48,063 nt of DNA, taken from Promethearchaeota archaeon. Lineage in GTDB: Archaea > Asgardarchaeota > Lokiarchaeia > Sigynarchaeales > SOKP01. The position numbers were made by a program, and so were the translations under genes. How positions within the stretch are numbered: position 1 is the stretch's first letter; every line of letters starts with the position of its first letter. The notes under the pieces were generated by a model, which saw nothing but the letters and a program-made list of their open reading frames with translations, was not told the origin of the DNA and did not search any database. Shown here one piece after another: positions 26,269 to 35,480 of the stretch. The stretch covers positions 1-48,063 of the forward strand of contig JAHLWV010000002.1 of assembly GCA_019057735.1 (NCBI GenBank). Reading direction: 5' to 3'.

Positions 26269-27411
26269 ATGGAAAGTAATCAAGAGAGCACTTGGCACGA
26301 ACTACTTCAAGACTTTGAGAAGGGTTTAGAGAACGCTATTGATGAGCTCGAAAAACGAGATGTGGAAAACATACCAGGGGCAAAGGAAGCTTTAAAACAG
26401 AGATTACAGAATATGAGGCTTCATTTTACTAAAAATAATGGTGAAATTTTTTTAAAATCCATTGACGATAAAATTCAAAATGCGTTTTTCCCTAACACAA
26501 AAGATTTTTCTGAAGCATTTCAAAAAATAATAAAATCTCGAACTCACGAACAAGATTTTATCATAAACGAGTTACTAAACGGATTCGTAACTTCAAAAGC
26601 CAAAGCTGTTGCTACGGGAACTCAAGGACCTGTAATTGATAGAATGGTCGAAGCTTTTAGTAAAAGAAATGATTTTCATATTGTTGATTATCAATTTTAT
26701 GCTATGTTTGGCGACCCAAATAAACCTCGACACTATATTAAAAGTCAACTAGAAGAGTTGGTTAAATTATTTGGTCTCGTGTCAAAAGAATTAATTATAG
26801 AAAAAGATGTTAGAAAAAGCGAAGAAAAAATATTCACCTTTTACACTTTTCCGGAAAAGATTATTAAAATACTAGAAGAGAAATATTTAATACTCGACGA
26901 AAAATTAGGATATACATATGTTTCTGAAGCATTTGATAGAAATGTATTCATATGTATGTTCTTAGCGAATGTGGCCATTAATAGAGATGATTTAAATAAG
27001 ATTGGTGGATCTTATACTTTGAATGGTATCTCGGCCATTTTTGCATTAATTCTACTGTTAAGTTTTTTACCTAAATTATCAATAGATGAAACAAACCCCA
27101 TCCTTAACGATCCTAATTACGATGCAGATACTATGAGTGTAATTCCTAAATCTTGGATGATGAAACAAGTTTTAGAACCATTGTTCGAACCTTTAATTAA
27201 AATTATTGCTTACAGATTAGGGGGCGGTTTATGGTTGTCTAAAATAATTGCTTCAGATATTAATAAAAAAATCCATAATCAAATACGTTTTTTGATTAAA
27301 GATGTCAATAAATGGGTTCTCGGTCAACTAGTAAGAGTTGAAATACCAATTTTCGTAGAAATTTCGAATATTTTCACAGAAATCCTAGTGGGCTACGATG
27401 AAAGTCTATAG
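26269..27411 (+). CDS. Unrecognised helical protein of the AAA/SMC-like cluster
   Basis: A 380-residue protein that appears mostly alpha-helical. Residues about 245-265 (ISAIFALILLLSFLP) are hydrophobic enough for a membrane-associated or deeply buried helix, and a glycine-rich RLGGGLWLSK lies near residue 330. There is no catalytic motif. ATG at 26269 is preferred because AAGGTG lies 6 nt upstream; the GTG within that site would be an unlikely start. It is followed 23 nt later by another gene of the same direction. Confidence 0.6.
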   Translation: MESNQESTWHELLQDFEKGLENAIDELEKRDVENIPGAKEALKQRLQNMRLHFTKNNGEIFLKSIDDKIQNAFFPNTKDFSEAFQKIIKSRTHEQDFIINELLNGFVTSKAKAVATGTQGPVIDRMVEAFSKRNDFHIVDYQFYAMFGDPNKPRHYIKSQLEELVKLFGLVSKELIIEKDVRKSEEKIFTFYTFPEKIIKILEEKYLILDEKLGYTYVSEAFDRNVFICMFLANVAINRDDLNKIGGSYTLNGISAIFALILLLSFLPKLSIDETNPILNDPNYDADTMSVIPKSWMMKQVLEPLFEPLIKIIAYRLGGGLWLSKIIASDINKKIHNQIRFLIKDVNKWVLGQLVRVEIPIFVEISNIFTEILVGYDESL

Positions 27412-27434
27412 CAATGATAAATTGAGTGAGAATT

Positions 27435-28742
27435 ATGAGTTATAAAAAAAAATCAACAAGGAATGTTAGGCCTGGTAGAAAAAGGGAGAAGTGGACAGAT
27501 ATCTTACCGAGGTACCTTACATTTTTAACTCATATGCGCCCAATACTAAGAGAAACAAGAAGGATAATAATTGATTTGGATGCCGACCTTCTTTTAGATA
27601 CAGAAATTCTAGACAGGATCCGAGAAGAAGAAGAAAAGCGAAATTTTAGAAAAGTGAGAGCTTTATCAGAATTTTCCGCAATGTACAGGTCAAATATCTA
27701 TGAAATTATAAAAGACTTCTTAGTTAAATATAGGAATCAAATACCTATCCTTGATATTAAAGATTATATTATTGAATTCTTATACGAATCAGTCGGGGCT
27801 CTGAATACTTTGTCACACATCACTAACCCAGATGAAGAAAATTTAGAAAACACATATCTATATGCTTTATCTAAGTTTATTGAAGAACGACTTTTCTCTC
27901 GAGGTAGAAATTTAAGCATTATCTATAGTAAATTATTAGGTTATTCTTCAGATTTGTACGATTGTCAGAGACATATGCTCCAACCACATACTTATTATCG
28001 TGAAAAATTAGAATCCTCTGATTCATTTGAAATTCCTGGAATTTCCCCTAAAGTTTATAATATAATCAATAATGTAACCTCGCTTTTTAATTTGGATCCG
28101 AATTTCGGAGAATTCCCTGAACGAGAAAATCAGGAACTGCCAATGATATTAAAATCTGAAGTATTCGATCCTTATATTGATTCTATAGCAAATGCAGAAG
28201 AATTAGCTATCGAACAAATTTCTGAGCGCTTTGGACTGCGAATAATAGACGGAATCTTCCTTGCTCCGAGAGAAGACCTAGTAGATTTACTAACAGAAAA
28301 TAATTTTTTGCGAAAAAATTCACAATCAGATGGAAAAGTACGATTACTACCTCAACTAAGCAATGAAAGCTTATTTCTTTATTATTTAGCTTTCGCATCC
28401 CAGAGAAGAGGTTTTTTATCGAAGGAATTAATAAATTGGATTTCAATGAATTTCGCTTTTTTAATATATATGGGTATTTTGAAGTGGAAATTGTCAGACC
28501 AAAATATTTTCTATCCTATCTTTAAGGATCTACAAACAAATGAGAAGATTTTACCTTATTTAATGAAACTTCTCTGTTTTCCTAACTATCTAGGTATTGA
28601 TAAAATGAAAATACGGGATTCTCCACAATATAGAAAAGAGATTTTTAACTTTATTGGTTCACAAATAGATAATCTTAAAGATTTTATCTCAGAAATAGCA
28701 GAATTTTGTGAAAAGTTTGATAAAGAAAGAAAAAATAACTAA
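27435..28742 (+). CDS. Unrecognised helical protein preceding the AAA ATPase gene
   Basis: A 435-residue protein with a very basic N-terminus (MSYKKKSTRNVRPGRKREKW), suited to binding nucleic acid or acidic partners, followed by a helical body with many acidic patches. No known motif is visible. ATG at 27435 follows GAGTGAG by 4 nt. The AAA ATPase start is 25 nt downstream of its stop, so the two are almost certainly co-transcribed and this protein may be an adaptor or substrate of the ATPase. Confidence 0.6.
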   Translation: MSYKKKSTRNVRPGRKREKWTDILPRYLTFLTHMRPILRETRRIIIDLDADLLLDTEILDRIREEEEKRNFRKVRALSEFSAMYRSNIYEIIKDFLVKYRNQIPILDIKDYIIEFLYESVGALNTLSHITNPDEENLENTYLYALSKFIEERLFSRGRNLSIIYSKLLGYSSDLYDCQRHMLQPHTYYREKLESSDSFEIPGISPKVYNIINNVTSLFNLDPNFGEFPERENQELPMILKSEVFDPYIDSIANAEELAIEQISERFGLRIIDGIFLAPREDLVDLLTENNFLRKNSQSDGKVRLLPQLSNESLFLYYLAFASQRRGFLSKELINWISMNFAFLIYMGILKWKLSDQNIFYPIFKDLQTNEKILPYLMKLLCFPNYLGIDKMKIRDSPQYRKEIFNFIGSQIDNLKDFISEIAEFCEKFDKERKNN

Positions 28743-28767
28743 ATTAGAATAAAAAGAGATGAGAAAA

Positions 28768-29877
28768 ATGAGCAATTCAAAAGATGATGGAGACGGGAAG
28801 ATAACTTTCACCGAGGATGTCATTAAAAATAGGTTAGGTAAATATGGAGCGGTGTATTTTCCTTCCGCCATACAAGAATCAATAGATGACATTCTAGGTA
28901 ATGAGAATATAAAAGAAATTTTACACGATTTTTTTAAAGCTTTGAAGAAATACGATGAATTTAGTAAACGATTAAAGGGAGCAAAACTTAACCCGAGTTT
29001 AACTGTTCTCTTGTATGGTCCACCGGGTACAGGTAAAACTTCTCTAACGAGAGGGTTTGCAAAGCATTACGATATTCCATTATGCGTAGTAGAAACTGAT
29101 AGGTTAGTTTCTCCATTGTTAGGAGATACTATTAAACAAATCAGGAATGTCGTGGATTTAGCAGCAGAGATAGCAAAGGAACGCGGTAATTTTATTCTTT
29201 TCTTTGACGAAATAGATGCTATAGGCTCAGAAAGATCTAATATTCATGAGGTAGGTGAGATCAAACGAGCCGTTATTTCATTTTTGCAAGTAATTGATAG
29301 AATAAATTATGAGGGAGTACCCTTAGCAATTTTTGGGGCGACCAATCATCATAATCAATTAGACTCCGCGATTTGGAGGCGGTTCACGTTTCACTTTAGC
29401 TTTGAATTCCCAGAATATCCTCTGAGAAAAAAAATAATTGAATCATTCCTTGCTAAAGTTAAAAATGCGAAAATAGGCGTTGATAATTCAATATACACAA
29501 ATTTAGCCAAAGAATACGAAATGATTCAAAAGATACATCGTAATCTTACAAGTAAACTAGGATACGAAATCTCTGAGTTTAATGATACTCTACTTTGGGA
29601 TGAAATCAATAAAATCAGCAAAAACCAAGGAATGTTAGAGCTTACAAAAGGATTTTCAGGTTCAGATATTGAAAGAGGAACGAAAGTAGCGCTCTTAAAA
29701 GCTATTAATACAGAACGCTTAACTTACGATTTATTTTACAATTCTCTAAAATTAGTGGGAGGGACCGCAATACATGTTGAAAGACAAGATATTTTAACCG
29801 ATTCGAAACAAAGATTTATAAAATCTTCGAAAAATGAGCGGGAAAAACGCTATATGAAAAGTCCTCCAGAAATCTAA
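28768..29877 (+). CDS. AAA-family ATPase
   Basis: A 369-residue classical AAA ATPase. Walker A is GPPGTGKT (84-91), Walker B is ILFFDEID (143-150), sensor 1 asparagine is N193 in GATNH, and the arginine-finger pair is R204-R205 in IWRRF. The small lid domain follows with FSGSDIERGTKVALLKA. The N-terminal 75 residues are a short acidic-helical adaptor region, not a recognised MIT, N or protease domain, so it is neither ESCRT Vps4 nor FtsH. Proteins of this group form hexamers that remodel or unfold partners. ATG at 28768 follows GATGAG. Its substrate is probably a product of the same cluster. Confidence 0.85.
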   Translation: MSNSKDDGDGKITFTEDVIKNRLGKYGAVYFPSAIQESIDDILGNENIKEILHDFFKALKKYDEFSKRLKGAKLNPSLTVLLYGPPGTGKTSLTRGFAKHYDIPLCVVETDRLVSPLLGDTIKQIRNVVDLAAEIAKERGNFILFFDEIDAIGSERSNIHEVGEIKRAVISFLQVIDRINYEGVPLAIFGATNHHNQLDSAIWRRFTFHFSFEFPEYPLRKKIIESFLAKVKNAKIGVDNSIYTNLAKEYEMIQKIHRNLTSKLGYEISEFNDTLLWDEINKISKNQGMLELTKGFSGSDIERGTKVALLKAINTERLTYDLFYNSLKLVGGTAIHVERQDILTDSKQRFIKSSKNEREKRYMKSPPEI

Positions 29878-29923
29878 TATATTTTTTTTAAATACAAATA
29901 AAAAAACAAATTTACTTGAAAAA

Positions 29924-30958
29924 ATGGAAATAGAATTATTTAACCTTGAAAAGATAAAGGGATTAACCGCCCCAATTAAAGCTTTACAAGGAAGAGTTAA
30001 CCAAGTATCAAATCTCGTAAAAAATATAGAACCTGACCAGCAATTAGCTTCATTATATTACGAAAACGATTTAATTTTTAAAGAACTCAAACAATTAACA
30101 AAACTTGTAGACAAAATCAATGAAAATTTAAAAGTTATCTCAAACAATAACATTAACAAATTTTTAAAATTGAAAAACTACTTAATCAATAAATACAAGC
30201 AATCAATTAAAGATAGCTTGAAAACAATTGATTTGGACAATGAAAATTTTACACAGATTGGTTTATCATTAATTGAAAATAAAGAAATTAGTAAAATAGT
30301 TGAAAGAATAACGTACATTCCTTCTGTCACCATTAAACAATGGCTTGATTTGTTAGATGCTTTAAATCAGAGCACAATTTTCCTAAAATCTGTTGATAAT
30401 TTAAGAGAACACTACAAAATAATTTTACAGGACAAATTAAAAAAAGAACTGGCAAAAATACCCCCTAATGTAGAATCTTTCATAATCGAAGATTTTAAAA
30501 GACAATTTCATATCACACCCAAGATAACCTATGATAAATTCAATCAATCGATTGAACATAAACTTACTGAAGAAGAATTAAAATCGAAGAAAGAACTCTT
30601 GGAAAGAAAAAAAGAAAAAAAAAAGATTGAAGAACTAAAAAGACAACAGGAAGAGCAAACGGAATCTTATGATAGTTATTTAAAATTCTCAAATAAAGAA
30701 TTCGAAAGAAGATTGCGAAAACAGAAACGCGAAAAGTTGACTGATATAAGCGATACGGAAAACAAGAAAGACCTTGAAATAACAGAAGAAATCTCCCAAA
30801 AAATCGAAATGTTTAAAAAGCAAATGGATAAAAGATCAAAAGAGCAACATATTAATCGCGGTGATCCTAGCGCAGACCCAATAAAATTAATTAGAGAAAG
30901 AAGAAGGAAAAAAAAGGAAGAGTATGACGAGTTTAAGGATCATTTTGAAAGCGATTAA
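29924..30958 (+). CDS. Coiled-coil protein of the AAA/SMC-like cluster
   Basis: A 344-residue, fully helical, lysine/glutamate-rich protein. Residues about 1-190 look like a helical bundle, about 205-260 a long uninterrupted charged helix (ELKSKKELLERKKEKKKIEEL), and the tail contains a basic RERRRKKKEEYDEF segment. No known domain is visible. It lies 46 nt after the AAA gene and 13 nt before the SMC-like gene. A scaffold or kleisin-like bridging role is a guess from context only. Confidence 0.6.
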   Translation: MEIELFNLEKIKGLTAPIKALQGRVNQVSNLVKNIEPDQQLASLYYENDLIFKELKQLTKLVDKINENLKVISNNNINKFLKLKNYLINKYKQSIKDSLKTIDLDNENFTQIGLSLIENKEISKIVERITYIPSVTIKQWLDLLDALNQSTIFLKSVDNLREHYKIILQDKLKKELAKIPPNVESFIIEDFKRQFHITPKITYDKFNQSIEHKLTEEELKSKKELLERKKEKKKIEELKRQQEEQTESYDSYLKFSNKEFERRLRKQKREKLTDISDTENKKDLEITEEISQKIEMFKKQMDKRSKEQHINRGDPSADPIKLIRERRRKKKEEYDEFKDHFESD

Positions 30959-30971
30959 ATATTAAAGTGGA

Positions 30972-32594
30972 GTGATTTTACTCATTAATGAAAATAGGAC
31001 TGAGATTATTGTAGGAGAAAATAAGATCATTATAGAAGATCGATATACTTTAGTACAAGGAAAATTTAAGCTTAATCAATTTCAAGAATATTATAATGAC
31101 GATTATCTTAAGATTCAAGAAAATTTGGATTTAATTCCAGTAGAAAAATTTATCAGAGTAATTTCAAGCGAATCAAATAGCTTATCTGGCTTAACAAATT
31201 TTACCAAAATACTAGATATCTTATCTGGTTATAGCAAGATTGTTGAAAATAATATAGAAATTTACTTAAAATTTAGTGAAAATCTAGAAATTTTGCGTAC
31301 CCTCTTTAAGTTAATTTATTTCTCAAATAAAAAGAAGTCCCTGTCTAAAGAGTTAGAATTATCAAAAATTCGTAAATTTTCGAGTGATATCTTAGCTACT
31401 GCAGATTTAATGAAAAATTTGACAGAATCTATAAAAAGTAACAAGGTTAAATTGTCCTACATCAAAGAAGATTATATTCAACGGAAAAAACAAATTGATA
31501 AGATCAAGAAAGATCAAGCAACTAATGAAACACTAATTCAAGATCAATCTCAAATTAAGAAAAATTGTTTTGATCAAATCAATAAAATCACTAGGCAATT
31601 AGAAGGCTCAAAAACAGAAAATGAAAATGAATCGTTTTTACGGTTAGGTATTGATACAAATTTAACAAATTCAGAGAAAATTAGAGCCCTTCAAAAAAGA
31701 GCAAAAGATACTCAATATGAAATTAATAAGATTAGACTAAGATCAAAACAATCACAAGCAGAATTCGAAGAGTTATCGCCAAATTATGAAATTTACAGAA
31801 TTGATTATGAAGAAATTTTAAAATCTATAAACAAAGACGAGAAAAAATTGAGACAACTTCAAAAGGATTATGAAAAAGAACTTAGGGAAAATAAAGAGCT
31901 TCCGTTTGGAGAGACTAAAGAGTTACTCTCACGACCTATTAGACCATCTTTAGAGATTGAACAAGAAATAAAAAATATTGATTCTGAATTAGGTAATTTA
32001 TCGTTTCCTGCCAATTTAAATAAGAAAAACTTACCAAGTAAAATTCCTATAATAACTGAGAAGTTTAAAGAAATTGATGCTATCGTTAGAAATAACGATG
32101 AAAAAATAAGTATTAATGCAAATGAAGAAGAAATCGAAGAATTTTTTGAAAATTTTCGTATTTTTGAGAATCTTATTAAGAACTTTGAAAATATTGCGAA
32201 TAAGTTTCTAAAAACAATTCAACTCCAAGTACAGTTTAACCTCGTTACAAACCAAATGAACACTGCTTTTTTGATAAAGACGGTTTTCACTAGAAATTTC
32301 AAAAATAAAGTAAGCTATGAGAATTTAACTACTCCTGAAAAAATTTTTTTCATAATTAGTTTTTTTATCTCGTTCAAAATTTTGTTAAATTCAAAAAATA
32401 TTGTTTTTTCAAATTTATTTATTCTCCCAATATATAATAAAGGTGGTTCTATCTATAGAACCATTAGGAAAATTATCCCTTTATTTGAAACTGACGAAAA
32501 TTTATCTGATGTGAGTATTCTATTGCTTATGTCAAATCTAACGTTGAAAAAAGATATCGAAAAATTGAAAATTATTAAAGTAAATGAGAGATGA
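30972..32594 (+). CDS. SMC/Rad50-like coiled-coil protein with a degenerate head
   Basis: A 540-residue protein. Strands at the N-terminus (about 1-45) lead into helices and a long broken coiled coil (about 110-400). The C-terminal 100 residues resemble the C-lobe of an SMC/RecN-type ATPase head: LTTPEK (about 451) sits where the LSGGE signature is expected, followed by a helix, a Walker B-like strand IVFSNLFILP without the usual D-E, and a late strand VSILLLMSN. No GxxGxGK loop is present at the N-terminus, so it is unlikely to hydrolyse ATP itself. The GTG start overlaps a GGAG site, so a start a few codons later is possible. The assignment is tentative. Confidence 0.55.
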   Translation: MILLINENRTEIIVGENKIIIEDRYTLVQGKFKLNQFQEYYNDDYLKIQENLDLIPVEKFIRVISSESNSLSGLTNFTKILDILSGYSKIVENNIEIYLKFSENLEILRTLFKLIYFSNKKKSLSKELELSKIRKFSSDILATADLMKNLTESIKSNKVKLSYIKEDYIQRKKQIDKIKKDQATNETLIQDQSQIKKNCFDQINKITRQLEGSKTENENESFLRLGIDTNLTNSEKIRALQKRAKDTQYEINKIRLRSKQSQAEFEELSPNYEIYRIDYEEILKSINKDEKKLRQLQKDYEKELRENKELPFGETKELLSRPIRPSLEIEQEIKNIDSELGNLSFPANLNKKNLPSKIPIITEKFKEIDAIVRNNDEKISINANEEEIEEFFENFRIFENLIKNFENIANKFLKTIQLQVQFNLVTNQMNTAFLIKTVFTRNFKNKVSYENLTTPEKIFFIISFFISFKILLNSKNIVFSNLFILPIYNKGGSIYRTIRKIIPLFETDENLSDVSILLLMSNLTLKKDIEKLKIIKVNER

Positions 32595-32605
32595 GGAGAG
32601 ATCAA

Positions 32606-33115
32606 ATGGAAACTGTGAATTTTGAAGATATTGTGAAAAATATCGCTAAAATTGTTATAACAAGCCCACAAAAAATGATTAGAGAAGAAGATCTTATGAT
32701 TTTAACTAAGAACTTGGATTTTGAACAGGTGATAAGCGCTGTTTATTCAAATTTAAAAAATGTAGGGTTTGAATTTATAAAATCGAGGTTCTTAGATCAA
32801 AATTATTACATTTTAACTTCTGAAGGAAAAGATGATAGAGTTACTCCATCACAATACGGAACTCTAGCCCTAATCCTTGCGCTTAGCAAAGAATTGGATG
32901 AAAATTTAGACCTCAATGATCTAAAAGATATTTTTAAAGAAGTATGGAATACTGATATGAAATTTTTAATCGAAAATGATTATTTAAGGAAAATCGAGGA
33001 TCAAAATATACTAAAAATAACGCCATTAGGAAAAGCGCTTCTAAAAAATATAATTAAAGATATTGAATTAAAAAACTTGTTAGAAGCCTTTAAAAGAAAA
33101 AAAGAAACGGCATAA
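32606..33115 (+). CDS. Tandem winged-helix protein, possibly KITE/MAGE/ScpB-like
   Basis: A 169-residue protein that reads as two winged helices: residues about 10-75 (EEDLMILTKNLDFEQVISAV ... YYILTSEGKD) and about 76-150 (TPSQYGTLALILALSKELDE ... YLRKIED ... ITPLGKALL). The order and the TPSQYGTLALI junction recall the KITE proteins (ScpB, MukE, MAGE/Nse3) that sit on SMC-kleisin complexes, which fits its SMC-like neighbour. ATG at 32606 follows GAGGAG by 7 nt; the earlier ATG at 32591 overlaps the previous stop codon. It is the last gene of the cluster. The similarity is a pattern reading, not proven homology. Confidence 0.6.
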   Translation: METVNFEDIVKNIAKIVITSPQKMIREEDLMILTKNLDFEQVISAVYSNLKNVGFEFIKSRFLDQNYYILTSEGKDDRVTPSQYGTLALILALSKELDENLDLNDLKDIFKEVWNTDMKFLIENDYLRKIEDQNILKITPLGKALLKNIIKDIELKNLLEAFKRKKETA

Positions 33116-33138
33116 AGTTAAAAAAATAATAGATTTAC

Positions 33139-33522
33139 TTAATCCCTATCTAAATCGATATTAAATTGGTCGTAAATTTTCTTCACGCGATCAGCAGAGG
33201 GGCCAGTACCTCTCACACCGTCTTCATTTACGATAATTTTCCCATTTAAAATTGAAATTATATTTTGTTCTTCTATGTAATTTACATGCCCTTTAGAAAA
33301 AATTGTTGCAATTCTGTCTGCTAACGCTGCCATAGGAAACGGTTCTTCTTCAACAGTTACATAATGATAATACGAACTTCTAATCATTAATTTTGGGAAA
33401 ACTTTACCTTTTTCATTTTTAACATTTGTAAGAATGAGATTACTGTCCTCTGAAACTCCTTTGAGTTGTCCTACGAAGAATTTATCATTATCAAGATAAA
33501 TTTTAACAATTTTATCAATCAA
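33139..33522 (-). CDS. Lsm/Sm-like RNA-binding protein of the SmAP3 type
   Basis: A 127-residue protein. Residues about 4-65 form an Sm fold: VKIYLDNDKFFVGQLKGVSEDSNLIL is the Sm1 motif, followed by a variable loop and an MIRSSYYHYVTV Sm2-like strand. The C-terminal 60 residues (ISILNGKIIVNEDGVRGTGPSADRVKKIYDQF) match the extra alpha/beta domain of archaeal SmAP3 proteins. Sm rings bind oligo-U RNA. The start is TTG with AGGTT just upstream. It is convergent with the AAA/SMC-like cluster. Confidence 0.82.
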   Translation of the reverse strand: MIDKIVKIYLDNDKFFVGQLKGVSEDSNLILTNVKNEKGKVFPKLMIRSSYYHYVTVEEEPFPMAALADRIATIFSKGHVNYIEEQNIISILNGKIIVNEDGVRGTGPSADRVKKIYDQFNIDLDRD

Positions 33523-33654
33523 TAAACCTAATTCGGTATTATATTGCCTTAAACTGATATTTCAACACCTTCAATAAATAATAATTTGTACTATATTATT
33601 ATGTTCATTTACTTTTATTTTTAATTTAATTTCTACTTCATAAATTTATGCATT

Positions 33655-34314
33655 TTAATTGGAAAATAATTCCTTTATTAATTCGGGTATATTCTCTTCT
33701 GTAATAGCACTGGTTGTAATCACTTTAATATTCGGGTTTATTTCAATAGCATCCCTAACCATTTCATCGAGATTAACATCTATGACATCAATTAAATCTA
33801 TTTTATTTATGATTGCTATATCAGAAAATTTAAACAGCATAGGGTGTTTACGAATTACCCATGGACCTTCAGTAATAGACACGACAACTATTCTTTTATC
33901 AGTTCCTAAAATAAAATCTGAGGGACATATCAGATTACCCACATTTTCTATAAAAACAACATCAAAATTACCTAAATCATAGTTTTTTATTACTTGAGAG
34001 ATGTGATATGAATTTAAGGCACACTCTCTACCTGTGTTAATCTGAACGGTCTTAACGCCATATTTTTCAATGCGATCAGCATCTATTCGAGTGACAACAT
34101 CCCCATTAATAACTAGAACTCGCTTATTTCTTGAGATCTTTTTCGAAATTGATTCCAATAAAGCAGTTTTTCCTGCACCTATAGCTCCAACAATATCAAA
34201 AGACATTATATTATGCTTTTTGAATATTTCTTTATTTTGAGCCGCTAGGTTCTCATTGTGTTCAATTAAATCCTCGTTTAATTCAATAACTTTTGATAAT
34301 CCATCTTTAGGCAT
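33655..34314 (-). CDS. hypB: HypB, nickel-incorporation GTPase
   Basis: A 219-residue SIMIBI GTPase that helps insert nickel into [NiFe]-hydrogenases. Motifs: P-loop GAIGAGKT (about residues 43-50), NTGRECALNSYHI with the metal-site cysteine and histidine (in the usual NTGxxCHL region, here ECALN), ENVGNLICPSDF with a second cysteine, and NKIDLID for guanine. The N-terminal CXXCGC nickel motif of some bacterial HypBs is absent, as in most archaeal forms. No HypA or hydrogenase gene lies nearby. Its presence implies [NiFe]-hydrogenase elsewhere in the genome. Confidence 0.93.
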   Translation of the reverse strand: MPKDGLSKVIELNEDLIEHNENLAAQNKEIFKKHNIMSFDIVGAIGAGKTALLESISKKISRNKRVLVINGDVVTRIDADRIEKYGVKTVQINTGRECALNSYHISQVIKNYDLGNFDVVFIENVGNLICPSDFILGTDKRIVVVSITEGPWVIRKHPMLFKFSDIAIINKIDLIDVIDVNLDEMVRDAIEINPNIKVITTSAITEENIPELIKELFSN

Positions 34315-34393
34315 ATCAATTTAATGATTTAATTAATTTAAGATAAAAAAAATAAGGTGTAATCGTTGATATTTTTTACTAATCAAAAAAAAT

Positions 34394-35326
34394 TCACATA
34401 AACATTCTATACTTATAGACTAAATACGATCCTAATACTCCACCTAATTCAGGGAGATAGTAAAGAAAATATAGGAATGAACCACTTAGCCCATATATTA
34501 ATCCAGGAATTAATCTAAATAGAATAATCATAAGTAAAAAACTCTTTCCACTCATTCTGATTGGAATTATTACTACACGTGCAGTTAATCTTTGATTCAT
34601 TGCAGGGAAAATTGTAAAAGTAAACAATCCATAAAGCCCCCCCCAAACTAATCCAACACTATCAAAATTAGAGAGACTATCTAAAGGATAATAAAATGCT
34701 ATCCCCAGTCTTAGTATAATATAAAATAATATAGAAATAAACCCGGAAAATAAGAATAATTTCACTAAGAATCCCGTTCCAAAAGCTGTTTCAATCATTT
34801 TCCCCATTAAATAAGCGAAGTAAAAGATTATAAATATAAGAATCATGGAAAAGAAGAAGAAATAATCGAATGGATTAATTGAATAAATAAAAAGAGATGT
34901 AATAAAAGTATGATACGTAAATTTGAAAATTATCGCATTCAAGCTTAAAAAAACATACTCTTCCAGACCCAAACTTCTAAATATTATCGCTACTGTTGAA
35001 AAGGAGACAATTAATAAAAGTATCACCTTAATACCTTGATATTGTGATCTCTTAGACGAGTATCTGCGCATTTGCTTTGCAGATTTCTTCTCCTGCCTTT
35101 CTTGTCTTCTAATATATTTACTCACATTTATTGTTCCTTTATTTGAATCACTATGGTTAAGCTTAGATTCTTTAAGAGCAGAAGTTATGATAGGAATATG
35201 TTTTGATTCAAAACTACATTGATGATTCTCAGGTAATCGGTGTTCTTTACAATAAGCACCTCCGCAATACTTACATTTAAATGGTAAGAATGGTATTTTT
35301 TCTCCACAATGTTCGCAAAATGTCAT
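34394..35326 (-). CDS. AN1 zinc finger fused to an apparently inactive rhomboid-like membrane domain
   Basis: A 310-residue protein. Residues 4-37 form an AN1 finger (C4, C7, C18, C21, C26, H29, H35, C37). A basic linker (RRQERQEKKSAKQMRRYSSKR) leads to about six membrane helices. The helix GLVWGGLYGLF occupies the place of the rhomboid GxSGxxxG motif but has tryptophan where the catalytic serine should be, and the last helix has PELGGVLG where active rhomboids carry a histidine. It is therefore likely a pseudoprotease similar in logic to derlins. AN1 fingers often act with ubiquitin systems. The next gene upstream is also AN1-headed. Confidence 0.7.
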   Translation of the reverse strand: MTFCEHCGEKIPFLPFKCKYCGGAYCKEHRLPENHQCSFESKHIPIITSALKESKLNHSDSNKGTINVSKYIRRQERQEKKSAKQMRRYSSKRSQYQGIKVILLLIVSFSTVAIIFRSLGLEEYVFLSLNAIIFKFTYHTFITSLFIYSINPFDYFFFFSMILIFIIFYFAYLMGKMIETAFGTGFLVKLFLFSGFISILFYIILRLGIAFYYPLDSLSNFDSVGLVWGGLYGLFTFTIFPAMNQRLTARVVIIPIRMSGKSFLLMIILFRLIPGLIYGLSGSFLYFLYYLPELGGVLGSYLVYKYRMFM

Positions 35327-35480
35327 GAAATATTCCTTATAGTCTACAAATCGTTTTACTATTTATCAAGTATTATTTAAGTTTAATTTTACTTTCTTAC
35401 ATTTTTAAAATTTCGATCCTTGATAATTTTTCTTATAAATTTCTTCGTGATTCTTTATATCCTAATCAATGTAAAGAAAA

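Noticed and set aside
28768..29877. AAA ATPase as Vps4 of an ESCRT operon
   Set aside because: No N-terminal MIT domain is visible and no ESCRT-III (Snf7-type) gene lies nearby.
24175..33115. The AAA/SMC-like cluster as a Wadjet or MksBEF defence system
   Set aside because: No intact SMC ATPase with Walker A and no TOPRIM nuclease subunit is encoded; only the winged-helix protein and coiled coils are comparable.
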